Source: CAXYVX01 sp964292495 (lineage in GTDB: Bacteria > Patescibacteriota > Saccharimonadia > Saccharimonadales > Saccharimonadaceae). Taken from it: a DNA stretch of 31,915 nucleotides. Under the pieces are notes generated by a model, which did not search any database, was not told the DNA's origin, and saw only the letters and a program-made list of their open reading frames with translations. Both the position numbers and the translations under genes were made by a program. The first letter of the stretch is position 1. Each line of letters starts with the position of its first letter. This document shows, piece by piece, positions 23,587 to 30,187 of this stretch. The stretch is from contig CAXYVX010000005.1 in the NCBI GenBank assembly GCA_964292495.1, positions 1 to 31,915 on the forward strand, read 5' to 3'.

Positions 23587-24626
23587 GTATTTTTGGTGGG
23601 AAAAAAATCGCGAAAAAACGGGCTGAAAACGCTGCGAATTGGAATGCACTAAACAGAAATATGACGAGTTGGCAAAGCTCCGATTATAAAGCAAATGGCG
23701 AACGAATTGCGCGAGATATGCCACAAAAATCTGTAAAAAAAGTGAAGGCTCCTGAACCAAATATGACGAAAATTGTCGGTCAAAATTCGCGAAAAACTGC
23801 TGAGAAAAATTCCAGTTTTTCATTTAAAAGAAATGCGACAATGACCAATTTACACCGTGAAAATCTAGAGAAAACAGAGAGGCAACATGAGAAAGATTTG
23901 CGTTTGCGCAGGCGGCGTGTTGGAGTTTTGCTGGGAATTACGGCTGGGATTTGTTTCATTTTTATCTTGTTTTTAACGCAATTTTCTGGCGGTTTTCAGG
24001 TTCAATCGCATACAAATATTTCAGGCGCGGAAAAACAAAATTACGCGAAAGTTGTTGACGAATATTTCGCGAAAAATCCATTTGAAAGATTTAGTTTTGG
24101 GCGCAGAAATGACCAGCTTACAGCTTTTGTTGAACAGAAAATGCCTGAAGTTTCCTCTGTTAAACTTGATTCAAACGGAATTGGTGGCGGAAATTTGAAT
24201 ATTGAATTCCGTAAACCTGTTGCAATGTGGACGACCGGCGGCGAAACAAATTTTGTCGACGAAAAAGGCGTGGTTTTTGGAAAAAATTATTTCAGCCTGC
24301 CTTCGGTTGAGATTACAGACGATAGCGGCGTTTCGCTTTCTGGGGGGAAAACAGCGAGCGGAGGTTTTTTGAGTTTTGTGGGGCAAGTAGGGGCGACTAT
24401 CGCAAAAAATGGTCTGTCGCTTGAACGAGTTGTGATACCGCGAGGAGCGATTCGCTATTCCAACCTCTATATCTCTGGGCGAAAATACCCGTTTATGGCG
24501 CAGATTGACAGAGATCCGGCTGGACAAGCTGGCGATATTGTGTCGATCGCTAAATATATTGATGGAAAAAATATTTCACCGCAATACGTTGATGTGCGCG
24601 TGGCTGGCCGAGCGTATTGGAAATAG
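23583..24626 (+). CDS. ftsQ: FtsQ/DivIB-like cell-division protein
   Basis: A 347-residue bitopic protein: a long basic cytoplasmic part (about residues 1-112), one transmembrane helix (VGVLLGITAGICFIFILFL), then an extracytoplasmic POTRA-like segment (FQVQSHTNISGAEKQNYAKV) and a beta domain with NLNIEFRKPVAMW and NFVDEKGVVF, typical of FtsQ/DivIB. It links the early and late divisome. It overlaps murG by 4 bp and is the last gene of the operon. No clear terminator follows, and the AT-rich island starts directly downstream. Confidence 0.85.
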   Translation: MSIFGGKKIAKKRAENAANWNALNRNMTSWQSSDYKANGERIARDMPQKSVKKVKAPEPNMTKIVGQNSRKTAEKNSSFSFKRNATMTNLHRENLEKTERQHEKDLRLRRRRVGVLLGITAGICFIFILFLTQFSGGFQVQSHTNISGAEKQNYAKVVDEYFAKNPFERFSFGRRNDQLTAFVEQKMPEVSSVKLDSNGIGGGNLNIEFRKPVAMWTTGGETNFVDEKGVVFGKNYFSLPSVEITDDSGVSLSGGKTASGGFLSFVGQVGATIAKNGLSLERVVIPRGAIRYSNLYISGRKYPFMAQIDRDPAGQAGDIVSIAKYIDGKNISPQYVDVRVAGRAYWK

Positions 24627-24770
24627 TTTTTAGCTATTGAAATATTTTCGTTTTGTCTGATGAGTTGTTTTAAATTTTGTAGCAGAGGTAGTGGGGGAGT
24701 TGACATTTTTTAAAAATATTATTTAATAATATTTTTGCTAAATGTCAAATCCAGGGTAGGTTGTGGAAAA
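24627..24770. other. Left junction of the AT-rich island, no gene
   Basis: There is no ORF between the ftsQ stop and the Rep-like fragment. It holds the 49-bp palindrome at 24700-24748 and the first copy of the flanking repeat, which starts near 24757. Confidence 0.6.
24700..24748. promoter_or_regulatory. 49-bp imperfect palindrome with a promoter on each strand
   Basis: TTGACATTT and AAATGTCAA form the outer arms, and AAAAATATTATT/AATAATATTTTT the inner arms. On each strand TTGACA is followed 17 bp later by an AT-rich -10-like hexamer (TAATAA on plus, TAAATA on minus), so it may be a symmetric bidirectional promoter/operator or an attachment or replication site. Confidence 0.55.
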
Positions 24771-24804
24771 CTATATTTTAATATAAAATAATAAAATGTC
24801 AAAA
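24757..24804 (+). repeat. Left copy of an imperfect direct repeat flanking the island core
   Basis: Shares GG-TGTGGAAAACT, then AATATAA and AAATGTCAAA in the same order with 26426-26480. Spacing between the blocks differs by 7 bp. Confidence 0.5.
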
Positions 24805-24989
24805 AGGCTACAGGTGTGAAAGATACAGCTGGTCATGAAAGTTTTATCATAAACTTTTTCAATATCACGATTATGTAAAATAAAAGCGAATGTAAGAAAT
24901 TTGTGAACAATTTCAATAATGTCGTCAATATTTGGTGTATATTCAACCGTTAAAGCAAAAGTAAAATTGCGTCGCTTAATATTACCCAT
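24771..24989 (-). pseudogene. N-terminal fragment of a Rep-like (rolling-circle) replication protein
   Basis: A 72-codon ORF. Residues 5-45 resemble the start of plasmid and phage Rep proteins of the Rep_2 type: RRNFTFALTVEYTPN, then EIVHKFLTFAFILHNRDIEK, where family members typically read an FILHDKD-like strand. The following HUH (HxH) metal-binding motif and the catalytic tyrosine are missing. The frame instead runs into the left flanking repeat and stops. I therefore read it as a truncated replication initiator. The call comes from recalled family pattern only, and a chance similarity in AT-rich DNA cannot be excluded. There is no clear ribosome binding site. Confidence 0.35.
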
Positions 24990-25009
24990 AAACTAACTAT
25001 GACAAAGTA

Positions 25010-25018
25010 TGTTAAAAT
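25010..25018 (+). promoter_or_regulatory. Extended -10 promoter, leaderless type
   Basis: TGTTAAAAT ends exactly 6 nt before ATG 25025, the same layout as the host genes in this window. Confidence 0.6.
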
Positions 25019-25024
25019 AATAAA

Positions 25025-25522
25025 ATGGAAAGTGTAATTATTTTTGTTTGTTTAGTCGGAGTTATAGCGTTAATAATAAATCTAAAAAATAAACCAGAAA
25101 AACAGAAATTATATAAGTACTACGCAAAAAAACAAATAATGACAAATAGAGAAGCAGATTTCTTTGTAAAATTAAACACAATTTTTAACGAAAGATTTTT
25201 TGTGATCCCACAAGTTCACTTATCGGCTATGCTTAATGAACGCGTGAAAGGTCAAAACTGGAGATCTGCATTTCGCCATATAAACGGCAAATCGGTTGAC
25301 TACGTACTAATTTCGCGCACTTCTCTCGAACTAATATGCGCAATTGAACTTGATGATAATACACATGACCGACCCGAGAGAAGTGCACGAGATAAAGAAG
25401 TTGAACGGATTTTTGAACAGGCAAAAATACCCCTGACGCGTTTTCGAGATATAAGAGGAATCTCAAATTCTAAAATTATTTCCGAAATTTCTGTTGCGAT
25501 CGATCAGGCGAGAACTCAATAA
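25025..25522 (+). CDS. DUF2726 protein, PD-(D/E)XK nuclease-like, with a membrane anchor
   Basis: A 165-residue protein. Residues 2-21 are hydrophobic (SVIIFVCLVGVIALIINL), suggesting a membrane anchor. The rest matches DUF2726: FFVIPQVHLSAML, then VDYVLISRTSLELICAIELDDNTH, split here as VDYVLISR and AIELDDNTH, then RSARDKEVERIFEQAKIPLTRF. The family has a restriction-endonuclease-like fold, and the acidic residues in VDYV and IELDD fit its active site. The substrate is unknown. It is the only intact gene in the island, has a leaderless promoter of host type, and lacks TTCGCGAA. Its end overlaps the convergent ATPase pseudogene by about 47 bp. Confidence 0.75.
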   Translation: MESVIIFVCLVGVIALIINLKNKPEKQKLYKYYAKKQIMTNREADFFVKLNTIFNERFFVIPQVHLSAMLNERVKGQNWRSAFRHINGKSVDYVLISRTSLELICAIELDDNTHDRPERSARDKEVERIFEQAKIPLTRFRDIRGISNSKIISEISVAIDQARTQ

Positions 25523-26120
25523 TCTGGGGAGGCGAGATTAAAGGGCGGTCGTATTGATCATTTGTTATGATTTTCTGAAAAGTGTCATAGCGCTGAAAGA
25601 AGTTAGAATTTAATTTGTAAATGTAAGTGTAATTTTTTTCGCGACATATGCACCAGCCATCTTGTCATAAGTTAGCGTCTCGCCATCAGAGACGGTATTA
25701 ATTTCAAGAAGACCAAAGAAAGCAGTGCGACAACCAACAATTTCCTTAACTTGTTTGCGAAGAGAGATATCTAACTCTTCCCAAATTTGCGAAGAGAAAA
25801 CAAGTTTACGACGATCTTTACGCTGCTGAGAAATAGCAGTCAAGACATCAAGAGGTATGCCCTTAGATTTGTGGAAGTAGAGGTGAGCTTCATCAAGTAA
25901 TATGAGCACGCCTTTCGCCCCGCGTCGCTCCGCAAGGGCGAAAACGAGCAACTCTTCGGAAGTCTTGAATCCATGTTTTTTGGGACTATTCAAATTCACG
26001 AAAGCAATTCCAAAAAGGTTTATATTTGAGTAAATTTTACAGTCAGGAAATGCCTCTCTCAATTCAAACGCATAATTTACCATGCTTAAAGTTTTTACCG
26101 CACTCATCTTGATCGAACAT
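25476..26120 (-). pseudogene. Frameshifted Zot/pI-like ATPase gene
   Basis: The central reading frame (25610-26100) shows a P-loop ATPase of the kind found in filamentous phage (Zot/protein I) or related DNA-transfer ATPases: KTLSMVNYAFELREAF, Walker B in GVLILLDEAHLYF, a glutamine sensor stretch (ISQQRKDRRKLVFSSQIWEE) and LRKQVKEIVGCR. Two homopolymer shifts break it. At the front, ATG 26120 opens a frame reading MFDQDECGK that would join KTLSM if the A5 run near 26093-26097 had four A. At the back, the A7 run near 25631-25637 would need eight A to reach YKLNSNFFQRYDTFQKI, which runs on to a stop at 25476-25478. YDTF near the end is typical of such ATPases. The Walker A loop is also degenerate. 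Confidence 0.5.
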
Positions 26121-26158
26121 CGCAACGGATCACGAGATCTCTCGATTCAAATCTAATT

Positions 26159-26365
26159 TTAATTATCGAGCAGGGAATCGGTGCTACCCTCAGCAAAGAC
26201 TCGTTGGACTTCTTTTTTCTCTAATGGACTGCGGAAAAATACCATCGGAAAGCCGTATTGACCGATCGTAATCGATAAAAATTCGTAATCTTTACCAGTT
26301 TTTTTCGAAACTGCTTTTTTAATTTGTATCTGAACAGGGGAACCTGCTTTGTTTACTATAATTTC
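26159..26365 (-). CDS. Possible 60-68 residue companion of the ATPase gene, start codon lost
   Basis: The open frame lies 38 nt upstream of the ATPase ATG on the same strand. It reads as a plausible small protein (VQIQIKKAVSKKTGKDYEFL, ITIGQYGFPMVFFRSPLEKK and on to DSLLDN). There is no ATG, GTG or TTG at its front. The only candidates are ATA (26357-26359) and ATT, so the start may have mutated from ATG. A promoter lies just upstream. In filamentous phages a small single-strand-binding or coat gene occupies this sort of position, but no family can be assigned. Confidence 0.35.
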   Translation of the reverse strand, partial: EIIVNKAGSPVQIQIKKAVSKKTGKDYEFLSITIGQYGFPMVFFRSPLEKKEVQRVFAEGSTDSLLDN

Positions 26366-26371
26366 TTATAT

Positions 26372-26401
26372 AATATAATAATCCTTTGTTATAATTGTCA
26401 A
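26372..26401 (-). promoter_or_regulatory. Promoter of the island minus-strand genes
   Basis: On the minus strand TTGACA (26401-26396) is followed after 18 bp by TATATT (26377-26372). The -35 coincides with a TGTCAAA motif. Confidence 0.5.
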
Positions 26402-26425
26402 ATTTTGTACACAACATGAGAGGGG

Positions 26426-26500
26426 AAGGGTGTGGAAAACTTCCGACATTATAATATAACAAAATATAAAAATGTCAAATTGTCAAAACGTCAAGACATA
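26426..26500 (+). repeat. Right copy of the island repeat with three tandem TGTCAAA octamers
   Basis: GGGTGTGGAAAACT, AATATAA and AAATGTCAAA match the left copy at 24757-24804. TGTCAAAT, TGTCAAAA and CGTCAAGA follow head to tail at 26473-26496 like iterons. Confidence 0.5.
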
Positions 26501-26620
26501 AAATCCTCCTTAATATTTTTAACATCAGAATGGAACAGTTTCAATGGAACTGGAACAGAAATAGAATCAGGAAAATATTTATTTAATATGGGATATTTTA
26601 AAGAAATGGAACTCGGAACT

Positions 26621-26648
26621 CGGGACAGAGACAAGCCTCTCTGTCCCG
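26621..26648 (+). other. Perfect 11-bp stem-loop
   Basis: CGGGACAGAGA/TCTCTGTCCCG with loop CAAGCC. There is no T tract on either strand, so it is not an ordinary terminator. It is GC-rich inside very AT-rich DNA, and a packaging, nicking or recombination hairpin of the element is possible. Confidence 0.6.
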
Positions 26649-27225
26649 AAAGTTTGCCAAAATCATAATCAAGGTTTCGGCAAAGTTGAATATAGTTGTA
26701 ATGACTTAAACGTCGTAAAAGATATATTGTGCGACGTATTCAATATCGCATTTTTTACATCCCTTTTCATTACATTTTCGCGAAAGTTTTTATCCGGATT
26801 CTGTCCTCTATTTTCTATTATTTTTTATAAAAATAAATAAATTCCAAAACCCGCGTTGCCTTTCGTTATTCATTTTCATAAACTTTTTTTACTACGTTTT
26901 TGTCTTGATAACTCATTTTTATTCATATACAACCTTGTCTAACTGTTGCATGCTTGTCGCACAATATTTATATGCAAAACAATTTTATCGCGAAAAGTAT
27001 TTTTTAATTCGTAAAATCGATAGTTTTATTTTAACAGAGGTAAAATGAATTTTCAGCATAAAAATATCATTAAAGTAGACGCATGGTCAATCGTCTTTTA
27101 ATAAAAAACTTAATGTCGTAAAATACTTTTTTACTTAAATTTTATATACACGAAAAGAGGACAATCGCCCGCCCGCTTTTTGCGTCAATTTACGAAAATA
27201 ATAATTACTGTAAATAAATAATAGA
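26649..27225. other. AT-rich stretch without a convincing gene
   Basis: No long ORF is present. It contains ACGTCG/CGACGT arms near 26707-26734, one TTCGCGAA at 26777, two GTCGTAAAA words (about 26709 and 27114), and an 18-codon ORF with GAGGT upstream at 27045-27101 that I do not trust. The GC-rich spot near 27168-27178 is unexplained. Confidence 0.5.
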
Positions 27226-28277
27226 TTATCCGCGAATTGCGTCTAGTAGAACGAGCACCGTGAAACCGCAGAACATGACAGCAAACACGAATACTCGTGA
27301 TTTCCAGCGCTCGCGCAAAACGGCGATTAGTTCGCGAATCCAGGCGCTTGGCAGATAGTAAAATTTCGTTTTTGCGCCGACCCCAACCCAGCTCAACCCT
27401 AGTTTTTTAGCAAACATTCCGTCGCGCGCGATGTGATAATTATTTGAAGCGGAAAGTCAACAGAAGGGTGCTTTTCTGATTTTTTTGACGTAATTACTTT
27501 TCGCGCAAACAATAGATTTTGCCGAGTTGTTTTGCTTTCAGCCTCGAGCAGAATTCGCGATTTTTTGACGCCAAGCTCAAACTCAGCGAACTCAGCCATA
27601 GCCGAGGCTTCCGAGATTTTTTCATCTCCGCCCTGCCCGCCCGACATGACAATTTTTGCTTCGGGGTTTCGCGAAATTATCTCCACTCCGCGCGAAATTC
27701 GCGACGCAAGGAGCCTGCTGACTTTTTCTCCGTTAATCAAACCTGCTCCGAGGACCACCACAAAATCGATCTTTTTGAATTTCGCGAAAAATTTTCCGCG
27801 AATATTATAAATGACTGAAAGTGAGAAAAAATTCAAGGCGTCAAGAGTTGCGATTGACCACACGATGAGCGGTAAAAAATAAAACGGCCGAAGAAAAAAT
27901 GGCCAGTTGTTGAATTTTACGAACAAAGTGAAAAAGATGCTTAAAATCATGGCAACTGAAATTAAAAAACCGAGCATGTTCACAAGACTTATGCGTTCGC
28001 GCTTGAGCATGACAAATGCGTTGAAAAACAGGAAAATAATCGCGATCGGAAAATCGAAAATCACGCCCATAATACTGATAAAAACGAGCGACGCAGCGAT
28101 GGTGATCTGGTTCATCTCAGAATTTCTGTTGCCAAACAGAATATACATTATGCCAATAACCAGCAAAACAAAAAGAATATTTACGAGAAATCCGTTGAAA
28201 AGATTTGTTGGTTTTAGGTGGAAAAATACCGCCAAAATCAAGGCCAATGACATGAATATTATCAAAAAAAGTGCCAT
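27226..28277 (-). pseudogene. YdcF-family (DUF218) membrane protein gene broken by a frameshift
   Basis: The upstream frame (27399-28277) encodes six or so membrane helices and then a DUF218/YdcF domain: IDFVVVLGAGLINGEKVSRL, AKIVMSGGQGGDEKISEASAM, KKSRILLEAESKTTRQNLLFA and IIITSR. It then goes out of frame at a CGCGCGCG tract (about 27421-27430). The missing C-terminus is in another frame at 27226-27417: MFAKKLGLSWVGVGAKT and FYYLPSAWIRELIAVL, plus the last membrane helix. Intact family members read TS-YH-xxRA at the junction, so the break falls on the conserved histidine motif and a few residues also seem deleted. YdcF-like proteins of this type (SanA/ElyC relatives) are linked to envelope metabolism. 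Confidence 0.8.
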
Positions 28278-28283
28278 AAGAAC

Positions 28284-28292
28284 ATTATATCA
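28284..28292 (-). promoter_or_regulatory. Extended -10 promoter, leaderless type
   Basis: TGATATAAT on the minus strand ends exactly 6 nt before the ydcF-like ATG (28277-28275). Confidence 0.65.
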
Positions 28293-28305
28293 TTTTGCGC
28301 GCGGG

Positions 28306-30165
28306 TCATTTTCGGAGCTTAAAATTGTAATTCGCAATCAAAATATCGTTTCGCGAAGACAAATAATTTTCAAGCGCGTACAAAATCCTCAAATTTGACT
28401 GACCATGCAAGAAATTTTGCCAGAACTTTTTCGGGGTGAAATTTGGGATTAAAACAGTGGTGGTTTTATTTTCTTTTCGGCCAGAATCCGCGAATTTTTC
28501 AACGAATTCAAGAATCGGCGACGACAAATTGCGATACGGCGCGTCAATGATTTGCAGTTTGACACCAGGGAAAATCTTCGCGAATTCACTCTGGAAATCC
28601 TGTTCTCGCTTTTCATCGTCGCTGTTCGTGATCATCGCCACGTGCAGAGCCATCACTTCCCCACCGAGAGTTTTCGCGAAATTCAGTGCGCCTTCGGAAA
28701 GTCTATTTATTTCGCTAATCAAAACGACGGTTTGATTTCCAGAAAATTTTTGTTCTGCGCTGTCATTTTCGCGAATTTTTAATTCATTTGAAATGGTTTT
28801 GTAATGTTTGTGAATTGCGAAAAAGATGAAAATTAACAGAGGTAATATGATGAAAAATGGCCAGATTTCGCGAATGTGAAAAACAAACATTATCACGACA
28901 ATTGCCGCTGAAATGATTGCTCCAAGAAAGTTCGGAATTGATTTTATAAATGGATGGCTAGTTTTTGATTTTCGCGAAAACCAAAATTTCAGCATGCTTG
29001 TTTGCGACAAAGTGAACGGGATGAAAACCCCGATCAAATACAGTGGAATTAGCCGCTCGATGTTTCCGCTGAAAATGATCAGGAGAAAAATCGCGCCGGC
29101 AGCCAAAGTGATTATTCCATTGCTGAGCGAAAGCCGCTCGCCGCGCGCCAAATATGCGTGCGGCATGAAACGGTCGCGCGCCATCGTCATGCTGACCATT
29201 GGGAAATCCGAAAATCCTGTGTTGACCGCGACCACCAGAATCAGCGCTGTTGCGAATTGGTAGAAGTAAAAGAAGAAGTTTTCGCCGCCAAACACACTTT
29301 TCGCGACTTTGCTGAGGACGGTCATGTCGCCGCCGGGCAAGATTCCCAGCCAATAATTCAAGAAAACGATTCCGCCGAAAAATGCCCCGAGAATTATCCC
29401 CATAACCATTAAAGTTGATGCCGCGTTTTTGGAGCGCGGTTCGCGAAAATACGGGACGCCATTGCTGATCGCTTCAACTCCGGTCAAGCTCGCGGCTCCG
29501 CTTGAAAAACTCCTGAGAAGTAGTGCGAGCGAGACGCCAGGGACCACCGCTCCAATACTGGCCGTCGCGTGAAAAATCAAATTTCCGGTCAGAACATTCA
29601 CGATTCCGTAGCCCACCATCAAAATTGTCGCGAAAACGAATAGATAAACCGGGATGACCAGTATTTTTGCGCTTTCGCGAAGCCCGCGCAAATTCAAAAG
29701 CATCAAAAGCACGACAATTCCAATCGCGATTGGTAGACGAGCGTTGAAAATCTGCGGGAACGCGCTGGTGATCGCCGCGGCGCCCGAGCTGGCTGAAACC
29801 GCAACTGTCAGCATGTAATCAATCAACAGGCTTCCTCCTGCGATGAGGCCAGCGCGCTTGCCGAGGTTTTGGCTCGTGACAATATATGCGCCGCCGCCGT
29901 CTGGATGCGTCAAAATTATCTGGCGGTAGCTCAGAACCAGACTCGCGAGAAGCACCGCCACGCCAATCGCGATCGGGATGGAATACCATATCGCGGCGCC
30001 GCCCACGGCCATCAAAACCAGCACGATTTGCTCTGGACCATACGCAACCGAACTCAGCGCGTCCGGGGAAAGCATCGCCAGCGCGCCGAGCCGGCTGAGT
30101 TTTCGCGATGCCAGCTGGTCGCTTTTTAGTGGCTTTCCAAGCAGGATTTCCTTGAAGGTTTTCAT
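28306..30165 (-). CDS. kimA: KimA-like potassium importer (APC superfamily)
   Basis: A 619-residue protein, close to the 607 of Bacillus KimA (YdaO). The family start is clear: LSRLGALAMLSPDALSSVAYG, then EQIVLVL, and THPDGGGAYIVTSQNLG in the next helices. About twelve membrane helices (residues 30-450) are followed by a cytoplasmic universal-stress-like domain (TVVLISEINRLSEGALNFAKTL, ALHVAMI). KimA proteins take up potassium with protons and are inhibited by cyclic di-AMP in Firmicutes. An amino-acid permease role is the alternative. TAAAAT lies 6 nt upstream of the ATG, again leaderless. No riboswitch fits in the 22-bp gap to the helicase gene. Confidence 0.82.
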   Translation of the reverse strand: MKTFKEILLGKPLKSDQLASRKLSRLGALAMLSPDALSSVAYGPEQIVLVLMAVGGAAIWYSIPIAIGVAVLLASLVLSYRQIILTHPDGGGAYIVTSQNLGKRAGLIAGGSLLIDYMLTVAVSASSGAAAITSAFPQIFNARLPIAIGIVVLLMLLNLRGLRESAKILVIPVYLFVFATILMVGYGIVNVLTGNLIFHATASIGAVVPGVSLALLLRSFSSGAASLTGVEAISNGVPYFREPRSKNAASTLMVMGIILGAFFGGIVFLNYWLGILPGGDMTVLSKVAKSVFGGENFFFYFYQFATALILVVAVNTGFSDFPMVSMTMARDRFMPHAYLARGERLSLSNGIITLAAGAIFLLIIFSGNIERLIPLYLIGVFIPFTLSQTSMLKFWFSRKSKTSHPFIKSIPNFLGAIISAAIVVIMFVFHIREIWPFFIILPLLIFIFFAIHKHYKTISNELKIRENDSAEQKFSGNQTVVLISEINRLSEGALNFAKTLGGEVMALHVAMITNSDDEKREQDFQSEFAKIFPGVKLQIIDAPYRNLSSPILEFVEKFADSGRKENKTTTVLIPNFTPKKFWQNFLHGQSNLRILYALENYLSSRNDILIANYNFKLRK

Positions 30166-30171
30166 GATAAT

Positions 30172-30177
30172 ATTTTA
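30172..30177 (-). promoter_or_regulatory. -10 box of kimA, leaderless type
   Basis: TAAAAT on the minus strand, preceded directly by TG, ends 6 nt before the kimA ATG (30165-30163). Confidence 0.5.
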
Positions 30178-30187
30178 CACCCTTTGC

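Noticed and set aside
26341..26380. A dif-like XerC/XerD site next to the island
   Set aside because: GTTTAC and TATAA words are present, but the spacing and arms do not match a dif consensus convincingly.
26432..26668. A 78-codon GTG-started ORF on the plus strand
   Set aside because: It overlaps the flanking repeat, the TGTCAAA octamers and the perfect hairpin, has low-complexity AT-rich codons and no recognisable domain, so it is probably a chance frame.
27045..27101. An 18-codon ORF with GAGGT upstream
   Set aside because: It is too short to judge, has no context, and sits in AT-rich non-coding sequence.
26649..27225. A known housekeeping ncRNA (tmRNA, RNase P RNA, SRP RNA) in the long gap
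   Set aside because: None of the conserved core sequences of these RNAs was recognised on either strand.
28300..30180. A cyclic di-AMP riboswitch controlling kimA, as in Bacillus
   Set aside because: Only 22 bp separate kimA from the helicase gene, and the promoter predicts a leaderless mRNA, so there is no room for a riboswitch.
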